7,198 nt of DNA, from contig JAENXO010000131.1 of assembly GCA_016649455.1 (NCBI GenBank), forward strand, positions 1 through 7,198, read 5' to 3'. Shown in pieces: positions 1-6,727 of this stretch. The number at the start of each line of letters is the position of its first letter. Positions within the stretch are counted from its first letter, which is position 1. A program made the translations under genes and the position numbers. The stretch is from Gemmatimonadota bacterium. GTDB taxonomy: Bacteria > Gemmatimonadota > Gemmatimonadetes > Palauibacterales > Palauibacteraceae. The notes beneath the pieces are model-generated. The model was not told the origin of the DNA. It was given only the letters and a program-made list of their open reading frames with translations, and did not search any database.

Positions 1-614
1 ATGCGTTCCGCAGCGGTGGCGACATTCACCGGGAAACGGCGGCGCGCATCTTCGGTGTCGCTCCGGAGCAGGTGAATGCGGCGATGCGTGACCGGGCGAA
101 GACGATCAACTTCGGGCTGATTTACGGACAGGGAGCCTCGGCGCTCGCGCGGCAGCTCGGAATCTCGCGCACCGAGGCGGATCAGTTCATCGAGGGCTAC
201 TTCGATCGTTTCGCCGGTGTCAGGGACTACCTGGAAACGATGAAGGAGACGGCTCGCGAAAAAGGCTACGTGGAGACTCTGCTCGGTCGCCGTCGATACA
301 TACCGGAGATCCGTTCGCGCAATCCCGGGGTTCGCGGATTCGGAGAGCGGACCGCGACGAACTCACCGATCCAGGGGACAGCTGCCGATCTGATCAAGCT
401 GGCGATGATTCAGCTGCACGAACGGCTGGGCGATGGTCCATCCCGCATGCTTCTGCAGGTGCATGATGAGCTGCTGTTCGAAGTCCCGGAGGATCAGGTC
501 CAGGGAGCGATTGAGATCGTGACCGAGGAGATGGAGGGAGCGATCGAGCTGTCAGTGCCGCTGAAAGTGGATGTCGGATCTGGTCCGTCGTGGTACGAAA
601 GCAAGGGCAGTTGA
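1..614 (+). CDS. polA: DNA polymerase I, C-terminal part (5' end outside the window)
   Basis: This is the 3' end of the gene for family A DNA polymerase I, which fills gaps and replaces RNA primers during replication and repair. The first complete codon is at base 3 and about 203 residues are visible. The O-helix motif is complete (R-D-R-A-K-T-I-N-F-G-L-I-Y-G, around bases 90-128), with the Arg, Lys, Phe and Tyr that bind the incoming dNTP. The conserved G-R-R-R-Y-I-P segment and N-S-P-I-Q-G-T-A-A-D-L-I-K follow. Motif C, Q-V-H-D-E-L, places the catalytic His-Asp-Glu at bases 462-470. The protein ends with the usual V-G-S-G-P-S-W-type tail. Motif A, the rest of the polymerase domain and any 5' or 3' exonuclease domains lie upstream of the window. 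Nothing suggests damage; the truncation is only the window edge. It looks like a chromosomal housekeeping neighbour with no link to the sulfatase genes. Confidence 0.97.
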   Translation, partial: AFRSGGDIHRETAARIFGVAPEQVNAAMRDRAKTINFGLIYGQGASALARQLGISRTEADQFIEGYFDRFAGVRDYLETMKETAREKGYVETLLGRRRYIPEIRSRNPGVRGFGERTATNSPIQGTAADLIKLAMIQLHERLGDGPSRMLLQVHDELLFEVPEDQVQGAIEIVTEEMEGAIELSVPLKVDVGSGPSWYESKGS

Positions 615-615
615 T

Positions 616-2274
616 CTAAAGGTCGATCTGAAGCCCGGCCTTCCGCAGCCCGTCCAGGAAATCGTCCCAGATCTCCGGAGGCGTGGCGGTGCGGCGCAGG
701 AACTCCCGGGCCCGTCGCTCGAAGTCCGGTTTGATCCGACGCAGTTCGCGTATGGACGCTTCCGCTTCCCCTGCGCGGCCGAGTTTTCCGAGCGCGGTCG
801 CGCGCAGCACGGGATCCCAGAACGCGACCTGGTGGCCCACCTTCTCGGCCTCCTCGTAGGCCTCGTGGTACTCTCCCCGCCGGAAGTGGACAATGAACAG
901 TCCGTGGTGGAACCAGAGTGGGTGGCATGGATTCAGGGCGGTCGCCCGGTGGAGCAGCACGAACCCGCGGTCATAATCGCCCGCACAGGCCAGCAGGTAG
1001 CCGATGGTACCCGAGAAGTTGGGGGAATTCGGGTTCAGCGCGAGGGCCGCGTCAGCCTCTGCCGCGAACCGCTCCCTTTCTCCCCGCAGCAGGTAGACGT
1101 ACGCGAGGATCGTGCGCGTCAGCTGACTCTCCGGGGCGAGGGCCGCGCCGCGCCGTGCGTAGGCGAGCGCCGTCTCCAGCGGCTCGTCGAACCCCGGCAG
1201 GTCGAAAAGCCAGGCGTGGGCATGCAGGTTCGCGAGTCCGGTCCACGTCGGGCCGAAGTCTGGTTCCGCTTCCGTCGCGCACCGAAGTGCCACCAACGCC
1301 TGCTCACCGGCTTCCGGCGTCATCACGAGCATGTAGTGGTGGTACCGGAGCAGTGCGTCGTACGTGCTCAGCTCGGCCGGGGGCTTCTGACGGGACTCCC
1401 GTGTCAGCCGCTTGGCGATCACTCCGTACTCCCCGGCGATCGCCGCGATGACGTCTCGTGCCAGCTCTTCCTGGGTGGCGATGAGCCCGGACGCATCGAG
1501 CGGGACCTTGTAGGATTCGCCCCAGACCTGCCGCACCGTCGCCGTATCCGTCAGCTGCGCGGCGATCTTCAGCTCGACCGCGTCCCGGCGCACGCTTCCT
1601 CCGAGAACGAACCGGGCGTCGACTCTGTCGCCGACGCGGGGCTTTACGATGTCGCCTTCGGCCCCGCCTGCGGCCTGCCGGCAGGGCACGGCGATGACGT
1701 TCTCGTAGCGGTTCACCTCGTTGACGAGCTCCTCGACGAGCCCGTTCACGAAGAACGTCCGGTCCGGGTCGCCCGTCAGGTCCCGGAAGGGCAGGATCGC
1801 GACACAGGGCTCGTCGTCCGGAAGCGATCCGTCGCGCCCGTTCACGGACGGATATGTCGCTCCACCCCATGCCGGCGTCTGCCGGTGGAAGCGAGGAACA
1901 TAGCGCCCTTTCGGGATGTCGATCCGGATCGGGTCGAGGCCACCCGCCACGAGATAGTAGCGCTCCAGGGCCCGCCTGAGACGGCCGGCCTCGATTCGAA
2001 CGATCGGGTCGCGAGAGGCGTCGAATTTGTCGCTGCGCCCGAAGACGCGTGTCGCGACGGTGTAGCCCTTGATTCCGGCCCCGCGCCCGGCGAGCGCCTC
2101 CTCGACCACGAAGCGCAGGAACTCGCGCAGGCGGTCCGTGGCCTGGAACTCCGGGTGTCCGAGGATCCGGTCCAGCTGGACCCGGATCGCGTCCGCGTTG
2201 CCGACGCTGCCCAGGTCCGGGGTCGACAGGTGGCTTGAATCTGCCACTGGCTTGTCTTCGATCTTCCGCTCCAA
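616..2274 (-). CDS. TPR regulator with winged-helix-like N-terminus and TolB/FlgO-like central domain
   Basis: A 552-residue protein with three visible regions. Residues ~28-130 form a conserved helical domain ending in a basic helix (V-R-I-E-A-G-R-L-R-R-A-L) and a hairpin (I-D-I-P-K-G-R-Y-V-P-R-F); this layout resembles the recognition helix and wing of OmpR/CadC-type DNA-binding domains. Residues ~157-290 (starting V-A-I-L-P-F-R-D-L-T-G-D-P) match the N-terminal-TolB/FlgO-like domain common in adenylate-cyclase-associated TPR proteins. Residues ~300-525 hold degenerate TPR repeats, typically ending in A-L-x-P or L-N-P. No membrane segment or cyclase catalytic domain is seen, so it is probably a cytosolic regulator or scaffold. 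The furthest-upstream start in frame is TTG with a poor ribosome site; a GTG at 2247-2245 (codon 10) is an alternative. It is transcribed away from the sulfatase genes, so control of them is plausible but unproven. Its stop lies one base from that of polA. Confidence 0.85.
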   Translation of the reverse strand: MERKIEDKPVADSSHLSTPDLGSVGNADAIRVQLDRILGHPEFQATDRLREFLRFVVEEALAGRGAGIKGYTVATRVFGRSDKFDASRDPIVRIEAGRLRRALERYYLVAGGLDPIRIDIPKGRYVPRFHRQTPAWGGATYPSVNGRDGSLPDDEPCVAILPFRDLTGDPDRTFFVNGLVEELVNEVNRYENVIAVPCRQAAGGAEGDIVKPRVGDRVDARFVLGGSVRRDAVELKIAAQLTDTATVRQVWGESYKVPLDASGLIATQEELARDVIAAIAGEYGVIAKRLTRESRQKPPAELSTYDALLRYHHYMLVMTPEAGEQALVALRCATEAEPDFGPTWTGLANLHAHAWLFDLPGFDEPLETALAYARRGAALAPESQLTRTILAYVYLLRGERERFAAEADAALALNPNSPNFSGTIGYLLACAGDYDRGFVLLHRATALNPCHPLWFHHGLFIVHFRRGEYHEAYEEAEKVGHQVAFWDPVLRATALGKLGRAGEAEASIRELRRIKPDFERRAREFLRRTATPPEIWDDFLDGLRKAGLQIDL

Positions 2275-2289
2275 CTCGTTGTGACGAGA

Positions 2290-2325
2290 ACTGTTGGAGT
2301 AACGTAAACTACATCTCCCAACAGT
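2290..2325. repeat. Inverted repeat, possible operator
   Basis: ACTGTTGG at 2290-2297 is matched by its perfect reverse complement CCAACAGT at 2318-2325; the arms continue as AG against CTC with a one-base bulge, giving about 10 paired bases around a roughly 15-base AT-rich spacer. The right arm is followed by TAAAG, not a T-run, so it does not look like an intrinsic terminator. It lies about 16-51 bases upstream of the TTG start of the regulator, where a repressor or activator site would be expected. Autoregulation is an inference; no binding protein is identified. Confidence 0.45.
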
Positions 2326-2395
2326 AAAGAACCTATCGACACCGGTAACAGCGGGGCAAACTCCCCATGTTGCGATATCGCCCCTCGAAGGCCAC

Positions 2396-2399
2396 GAGG
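2396..2399 (+). promoter_or_regulatory. Ribosome binding site that favours the start at 2406
   Basis: GAGG sits six bases before ATG 2406. The earlier in-frame ATG at 2367 is preceded by CTCCCC, which has no purine-rich ribosome site. This spacing argues for the shorter, 96-residue product. Confidence 0.5.
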
Positions 2400-2405
2400 C
2401 CGGGC

Positions 2406-2696
2406 ATGAATTCTCGAGCTCCCCGTATCGACACGGGACTGCTGAGGCTCGTTCGAAGCCACTCGGACGCGACGGAGGCCGCCATCGGTCGCGCGCTCGA
2501 GACGAGCGAACCGTTTCGTTCCCTGTGCTCAGACCTGCGCGCCTGTTCGAGGGCCCTGACGCACTGGCGGAAGACGGACTCCGACGAGGCCCGCCGACGC
2601 GTCGATGAGTACACCGACCTGCTCGCCGAGCTGACGAGCGAGATTCGCCTCATGCTCGCCGAACAGGAGTGCGCCGGCCGCAGGAGCGAAGACTGA
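2406..2696 (+). CDS. Small helical protein of unknown function
   Basis: A 96-residue product when started at ATG 2406 (109 residues from the ATG at 2367). The codon use has strongly GC-rich third positions like its neighbours, which supports a real gene. The protein is soluble, highly charged and predicted mostly helical by eye: residues ~10-85 alternate acidic and basic helices, with a central S-L-C-S-D-L-R-A-C-S-R-A-L segment followed by an E-Y-T-D-L-L-A-E-L helix typical of coiled-coil or helical-bundle packing. Two cysteines lie close together in the central helix and a third near the C-terminus. There is no signal peptide or membrane segment, so it is probably cytoplasmic. It is the first gene on the plus side of the divergent region, 70 bases before the small secreted protein. 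I do not recognise a family and propose no function. Confidence 0.7.
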   Translation: MNSRAPRIDTGLLRLVRSHSDATEAAIGRALETSEPFRSLCSDLRACSRALTHWRKTDSDEARRRVDEYTDLLAELTSEIRLMLAEQECAGRRSED

Positions 2697-2710
2697 CGCA
2701 AACCTGTTCC

Positions 2711-2723
2711 CCTCTTGCAGAGG
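2711..2723. repeat. Short hairpin in the leader of the small secreted protein gene
   Basis: CCTCT-TGC-AGAGG forms a perfect five-pair stem with a three-base loop. It follows the stop of the preceding gene by 14 bases. No T-run follows, so a terminator role is weak; it may be a minor leader structure or chance. Confidence 0.25.
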
Positions 2724-2731
2724 TATCTGAC

Positions 2732-2743
2732 CGTGACGTCACG
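2732..2743. promoter_or_regulatory. Perfect 12-base palindrome upstream of the small secreted protein
   Basis: CGTGACGTCACG is fully self-complementary and lies 23 bases before the ATG at 2767, in the 70-base gap between two plus-strand genes. A dimeric DNA-binding protein could use such a site, but no regulator is identified. The core TGACGTCA occurs again at 6482-6489, overlapping the stop of the barrel gene. Confidence 0.35.
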
Positions 2744-2756
2744 CCAACTCTGAACC

Positions 2757-2762
2757 GGAGGT
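2757..2762 (+). promoter_or_regulatory. Ribosome binding site GGAGGT
   Basis: A near-perfect Shine-Dalgarno sequence four bases before ATG 2767, strong support for that start and for efficient translation of the small secreted protein. Confidence 0.7.
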
Positions 2763-2766
2763 AGTA

Positions 2767-3171
2767 ATGATCGAGAGGATACGTCTGCTGGGGTTGACCA
2801 TCGCGCTGGTGTTCGCGTTGAGTCCGGTGACCGCAGCGGCTCAGGAGTCGTTGAATTCCGCGGAGCAGGATCTCCCATCCGCCAGCCAGCCATCGCCATC
2901 TCTCTCATATGCAGCGCTCGAATCGCCCCAGATCACGAACTTGCGGTCGGCTGCAGACGGGGGTTCCGTCGCACAGGCGATCCAATCGGACGACAAGGAT
3001 ACACCCGCGAGTCCTGTCGCGGCGGCAAAAGGCTCGGGTTCCGGGCTTGGATTCATGATTGCGGGGGGTGCCGCACTTGTCGGAGGGCTTCTGATCGGCG
3101 GTACCGGAGGCAACCTCATCGCGGCCGGGGGCGTTGCTCTAGGCGTATACGGGATCATCGTCTACTTCTGA
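2767..3171 (+). CDS. Small exported protein with glycine-rich C-terminal membrane hairpin
   Basis: A 134-residue protein of unknown function. Residues 1-25 form a classical signal peptide: Arg in the n-region, then a hydrophobic stretch ending V-T-A-A-A before Q-E-S, a good signal peptidase I site. Residues ~27-90 are a low-complexity Ser/Ala/Pro/Asp-rich linker without cysteines. Residues ~93-134 are hydrophobic and full of Gly (G-S-G-L-G-F-M-I-A-G-G-A-A-L then G-G-L-L-I-G-G), suggesting two tightly packed membrane helices of glycine-zipper style, ending in an aromatic V-Y-F. The start is fixed by a strong GGAGGT ribosome site. The protein is probably inserted in an envelope membrane. It lies 73 bases upstream of the sulfatase and on the same strand, so co-expression is possible, but no functional tie is visible. 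I know of no characterised family for it. Confidence 0.78.
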   Translation: MIERIRLLGLTIALVFALSPVTAAAQESLNSAEQDLPSASQPSPSLSYAALESPQITNLRSAADGGSVAQAIQSDDKDTPASPVAAAKGSGSGLGFMIAGGAALVGGLLIGGTGGNLIAAGGVALGVYGIIVYF

Positions 3172-3231
3172 CGATTCCCTCGCCCAAAGCGCGTATTGAC
3201 GGCGCGGAACCCGCCGGAGCCGGCCAGAATC

Positions 3232-3236
3232 GGAGG
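3232..3236 (+). promoter_or_regulatory. Ribosome binding site GGAGG for the sulfatase
   Basis: GGAGG lies eight bases before ATG 3245 and 17 bases before the next in-frame ATG at 3254, so it supports 3245 as the start. Confidence 0.65.
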
Positions 3237-3244
3237 CTGAAGAC

Positions 3245-5662
3245 ATGTGGCACATGAGCACACGAACGAACGGGACACCGGACGTCAGGCTGTCATCGCG
3301 CCTGCTCCTTCTGGCGGTCGCGGCGCTGGCGTCGGGGTCCTGCGCGGACGGCACGGCTCAGGAAAAACCGACGCAGGAAGTGGGCGCCGTCCTGCCGTTC
3401 GATCCACCGCCCATGGGTGGCTCGATCGGGCCGACGATGCAGGAGTCCGTTCACAAGTGGCGCGAGCAGACCCGTCACCTGCCGGAGGATGCGCCCAACA
3501 TCCTCATCGTCATGCTGGACGATGCCGGGTTCGGACATCCGGCGACGTTCGGAGGCGACATCGCGACGCCGACGCTTTCCCGCCTGGCGGACGAGGGGAT
3601 CGCGTACAACGCCTTCCACACGACGGCGATGTGTTCGCCGACGCGGGCCGCCCTGATGACGGGTCGCAACCACAATCGTGTCGGCTTTGGCCAGATCGCC
3701 GAGTTTGCCAACGACTGGGACGGCTACACCGGGGTGATTCCGAAGTCCTCGGCCACCATCGCCGAGGTGCTCGGCTACTACGGTTACGCCACCGCGGCGT
3801 TCGGCAAGGACCACAACACACCGGTCGATCAGCTTGCGAACGGTCCCTACGATCGAACGCCTACCGGTCGAGGCTTCGACTATTTCTATGGTTTCATTGC
3901 GGGTGAGACGTCCCAGTGGGAACCGACCTTGTGGGAGAACACCACACGGATCTCACCACCGCACGTGGAGAACTACGAAGACTACCATCTGACCGAGGCC
4001 ATGGCGGACAAGGCGATTGCCTGGATGCGCCGTCATCTCGCCATGAACCCCGACCGTCCGTTCGTGATGTGGTGGACACCGGGCGCCGTTCACGGTCCCC
4101 ATCACGTTTCGAGGCAGTGGGCGGAGAAGTACGAGGGCAAGTTCAGCGACGGTTGGGATGCCTACCAAGAGCGCGTCTTCGAGCGGCAGAAGGAGATGGG
4201 TTGGATCCCGGCCGATACGAAGTTGGCTCCGCGGCCGGAAGGCATGCCTGCATGGGAGGATATACCCGAGGAAGAACGCGTATTCCAGGAACGATTGATG
4301 GAGGTCTACGCCGGTTTCCTGGAGCACACGGATGTCCAGGTGGGCAAGCTGATCGACGAACTCGAAGCGCGGGGCATCCGCGACAACACGCTGGTCATCT
4401 ACATCTTCTCTGATAACGGCGCCTCGGCCGAGGGCATGAACGGCAGCGTCGCCGAACTGAACGCGCAGAACGGAATTCCGACCACCGTCGAGGAGCATAT
4501 CGCGGTGGCCGAGCAACTCGGCGGCTTCGATGCGATCGGCGGCCCGAAGATGGACAACATGTACAACTCCGCCTGGGCCTGGGCCGGCGACTCCCCGTTC
4601 CGCTACACCAAGCTGATCGCCGCCGACTGGGGCGGCACGCGAACTCCGATGGTCGTCTCGTGGCCGAAGCGCATCAAGCCCGACAAGACGCCGCGGCCGC
4701 AGTTCACCCACGTCAACGACGTGGTACCTACACTCTACGAAGTCCTCGAGATCACGCCGCCGAAGGTCGTCGACGGCCACGAGCAGGATCCCATGGACGG
4801 GGTCAGCTTCGTCTACACCTTCGACTCAGCGACCGCGCCGGAACAGAAGAAGACCCAGTACTTCGACATCATGGGCAGCCGCGGCATCTATCACGAAGGC
4901 TGGATGGCCAGCACCTTTGGGCCCCGGACGCCGTGGGTGGCGGAAGTGCCGGACATCGCCAACTGGGATCCCATGCAGGATTCATGGGAGTTGTTCGACA
5001 CCCGCCAGGACTACTCCTTGATGAATGATCTCGCTGCGGAATACCCCGACAAGCTCGAAGAGCTGAAAGAGCTCTTCATGGTGGTCGCCGAGGAGAACAA
5101 GGTTCTTCCGATTGGCGGCGGGCTCCTGGGCCCCCTCTATCCCAGTGAGATGAAGCGCAGCTCCAACACCGAATGGACTCTGTTTGACGGGATGACGCGC
5201 ATTCCCGAGAGCCAGGCGCCGAACGTGCGCAACGGCAACCTCCGGGCGGAAATCGATGTCGAGGTGCCTGCGAATGTGAACGGTGTGATCTTCGCCATGG
5301 GCGGCTATGCAGGCGGCGTGAGCCTCTACGCCCTGGACGGCGACCTCTATTACGAATACAGCGCACTCCTGCTCAAGCGCGACAAGATCAAGGTCGGGCG
5401 ACTGCCGGTCGGTACGGTACGGATCGAGATGGAGATGCGGACCCCGCCGGAGCGTGCCGCGCCTGCCGAGGTCAGATTCTGGATTAACGGTGACGAGGCG
5501 GCAAGCGGCACGATTCAGCGCACAGTTCCCGGCACGTTCACGGCATCGGAGACGTTCGACGTGGGCATGGACACCAGCTCTCCCGTGGCCGACGCCTACT
5601 TCGACCAGGCGCCGTTCCGGTTCAACGGCACCATCGTTCGCCTCTACTTCGAGAACCTCTGA
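3245..5662 (+). CDS. Arylsulfatase (type I, formylglycine-dependent), exported
   Basis: An 805-residue sulfatase that hydrolyses sulfate esters. Residues ~16-33 are a hydrophobic export signal ending A-S-G-S-C; Cys33 could be a lipidation site, but Ser at -3 makes the lipobox weak. The alkaline-phosphatase-fold catalytic domain spans ~85-620. L-D-D-A-G-F-G gives metal ligands D92/D93; C-S-P-T-R (130-134, Cys codon at 3632-3634) is the CxPxR signature whose Cys is converted to formylglycine; G-K-D-H-N holds K188 and H190; A-V-H-G-P-H-H holds H283; S-D-N-G gives D390/N391; K456 and D-W-G-G-T-R-T-P complete the site. All key residues are present, so it should be active. Residues ~640-805 form a beta-rich C-terminal domain, probably a sandwich, usual for long arylsulfatases of this type. 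The substrate cannot be read from sequence. No formylglycine-generating enzyme is in the window. The barrel gene follows after 15 bases. Confidence 0.95.
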   Translation: MWHMSTRTNGTPDVRLSSRLLLLAVAALASGSCADGTAQEKPTQEVGAVLPFDPPPMGGSIGPTMQESVHKWREQTRHLPEDAPNILIVMLDDAGFGHPATFGGDIATPTLSRLADEGIAYNAFHTTAMCSPTRAALMTGRNHNRVGFGQIAEFANDWDGYTGVIPKSSATIAEVLGYYGYATAAFGKDHNTPVDQLANGPYDRTPTGRGFDYFYGFIAGETSQWEPTLWENTTRISPPHVENYEDYHLTEAMADKAIAWMRRHLAMNPDRPFVMWWTPGAVHGPHHVSRQWAEKYEGKFSDGWDAYQERVFERQKEMGWIPADTKLAPRPEGMPAWEDIPEEERVFQERLMEVYAGFLEHTDVQVGKLIDELEARGIRDNTLVIYIFSDNGASAEGMNGSVAELNAQNGIPTTVEEHIAVAEQLGGFDAIGGPKMDNMYNSAWAWAGDSPFRYTKLIAADWGGTRTPMVVSWPKRIKPDKTPRPQFTHVNDVVPTLYEVLEITPPKVVDGHEQDPMDGVSFVYTFDSATAPEQKKTQYFDIMGSRGIYHEGWMASTFGPRTPWVAEVPDIANWDPMQDSWELFDTRQDYSLMNDLAAEYPDKLEELKELFMVVAEENKVLPIGGGLLGPLYPSEMKRSSNTEWTLFDGMTRIPESQAPNVRNGNLRAEIDVEVPANVNGVIFAMGGYAGGVSLYALDGDLYYEYSALLLKRDKIKVGRLPVGTVRIEMEMRTPPERAAPAEVRFWINGDEAASGTIQRTVPGTFTASETFDVGMDTSSPVADAYFDQAPFRFNGTIVRLYFENL

Positions 5663-5677
5663 CCGGAGACACAGGCC

Positions 5678-6484
5678 GTGCTCAGAACGTCCGCAGGGCT
5701 CGCATTCGCGCTCCTCGTCGTCGGTGGCTCGACCCTCTCCGCGCAGGAGGGGGTCGACCGGAAGGAAGATCTCGCCCAGACCGCGGCCAACCCGATCGCG
5801 GATCTGATCAGCCTGCCACTGCAGTTCAACGACGACATGGGCCTCGGGCCCTTTGACCGGAGCTTCCCGGTCCTGAACATCCAGCCCGTGGTCCCGTTCG
5901 CCGGGGGCAAGATCATCACCCGGACCATCTTTCCCTTCGTGTGGATTCCGGACGTGACGGCCGAGAGCGGCCGGCTCTCCTCCGGCCTGTCCGACATCGT
6001 GCTCACCACCTTCTACGTACCCGGCGAAGGGAGCCTGATGTGGGGACTCGGGCCCGTGTTCGAGTTCCCTACCGGCGGCTCGGAGCGCGGTACCGGGAAA
6101 TGGAGCGCGGGTCTCTCGGTCGTCGCGCTGGCGCAGCCCGGCGACTGGACCCTGGGGATCCTGGCGAACAACGTCTGGTCCTACGCCGGGGACTCCGACC
6201 GTGAGGACGTGAACAAGGGACTACTCCAGGCCTTCATCGTGTACCAGCTCGGCAACGGCTGGTACGTGAACAGCGCCCCAATTCTCACAGTAGACTGGAA
6301 CGCTGACGACGGCCAGAAGTGGAAGGTGCCGTTCGGCGCGGGCGCGGGGAAGCTCCTGTTCCTCGGAAAGCTCCCGCTGAACGTGCAGGTCGGCGCCTAC
6401 AAGTACGTGGTCAAGCCGGACGTGGGGCCCGACTGGCAGTTGCGACTGCAGGCCCAGTTCCTGTTCCCGAAACCAGGGGGGTGA
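5678..6484 (+). CDS. Outer-membrane barrel transporter, 'neuromedin U'/Phenol_MetA_deg-like
   Basis: A 268-residue protein starting at GTG with a GGAG ribosome site nine bases upstream. Residues 1-22 form a signal peptide ending L-S-A before Q-E-G. The mature part opens with A-N-P-I-A-D-L-I-S-L-P-L-Q-F-N, a hallmark of proteins commonly labelled 'neuromedin U' or transporter in bacteria, and continues with alternating hydrophobic/polar strands separated by Gly-, Asn- and Asp-rich turns, as in an outer-membrane beta-barrel. Conserved-looking blocks include V-V-P-F-A-G-G-K, G-L-S-D-I, G-L-G-P-V-F-E-F-P-T and the closing W-Q-L-R-L-Q-A-Q-F-L-F-P. The neuromedin name is an old misannotation with no link to the animal peptide. 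It lies 15 bases after the sulfatase, so the two form an operon. It may pass sulfated substrate or desulfated product across the outer membrane; that role is inferred from position only. Confidence 0.85.
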   Translation: MLRTSAGLAFALLVVGGSTLSAQEGVDRKEDLAQTAANPIADLISLPLQFNDDMGLGPFDRSFPVLNIQPVVPFAGGKIITRTIFPFVWIPDVTAESGRLSSGLSDIVLTTFYVPGEGSLMWGLGPVFEFPTGGSERGTGKWSAGLSVVALAQPGDWTLGILANNVWSYAGDSDREDVNKGLLQAFIVYQLGNGWYVNSAPILTVDWNADDGQKWKVPFGAGAGKLLFLGKLPLNVQVGAYKYVVKPDVGPDWQLRLQAQFLFPKPGG

Positions 6485-6490
6485 CGTCAG

Positions 6491-6646
6491 GTGAGTTCGG
6501 GACAACCGCTTGGTCGAGGAGCGATTGCGATTCGCACACTGCGCTGTACCGGTTCTTCGCGGCACGCTCTCGCTGTGACCGCCGAAACCTTCGCTTACGA
6601 GGGCGATGAATTCGGGCTCGTGGCCAGGCTCGGGGTTCGATTATGA
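6491..6646 (+). other. Short open frame, possible tail of a decayed outer-membrane protein
   Basis: Directly after the barrel stop and in the same frame, a GTG-initiated frame of 51 residues ends at TGA 6644-6646. Its last part (A-E-T-F-A-Y-E-G-D-E-F-G-L-V-A-R-L-G-V-R-L) alternates in the way C-terminal barrel strands do, whereas its first half is basic and looks like random GC-rich translation. No ribosome site precedes the GTG. It may be a remnant of a barrel protein or chance. Confidence 0.25.
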
Positions 6647-6727
6647 ACGGGGACGCGATGTCGATACGACGCGGTCTGGCTGCCGCCCAGCTTCCCTTCG
6701 TCCTGCTGGCGAGCCTGCTGGAGCCTC

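Larger units (their letters stand above)
2275..2405. promoter_or_regulatory. Divergent intergenic region between regulator and small-protein genes
   Basis: These 131 bases separate the regulator start (minus strand) from the preferred start of the small helical protein (plus strand), so they should contain promoters for both directions. The part at 2281-2335 is clearly more AT-rich than the surrounding coding DNA, as expected for a promoter. It carries a long inverted repeat (separate entry), a G4/C4 potential hairpin at 2353-2366 and a perfect 10-base palindrome GCGATATCGC at 2372-2381. No convincing sigma70-type -35/-10 pair was found on either strand, so exact promoters cannot be placed. 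Confidence 0.5.

Noticed and set aside
571..2238. A 555-codon plus-strand open frame opposite the TPR regulator
   Set aside because: It is an antisense shadow: Arg/Val/Gly/Pro-rich with no recognisable domain, while the minus-strand frame has clear TolB/FlgO-like and TPR features.
3196..3201. TTGACG as a -35 box for the sulfatase
   Set aside because: The only -10-like hexamer (CAGAAT at 3225-3230) is 23 bases away, too far for a normal sigma70 promoter.
3213..3224. GCCGG-AG-CCGGC as a terminator or hairpin before the sulfatase
   Set aside because: The loop is only two bases, there is no T-run, and such GC stems are common by chance here.
3247..3906. Plus-strand 219-codon frame overlapping the sulfatase
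   Set aside because: It is a shadow of the sulfatase in another frame, rich in Arg and Gly; the sulfatase frame holds all the catalytic motifs.
3953..4780. Minus-strand 275-codon frame inside the sulfatase
   Set aside because: It is antisense to conserved sulfatase sequence, and its composition is typical of a GC-rich shadow.
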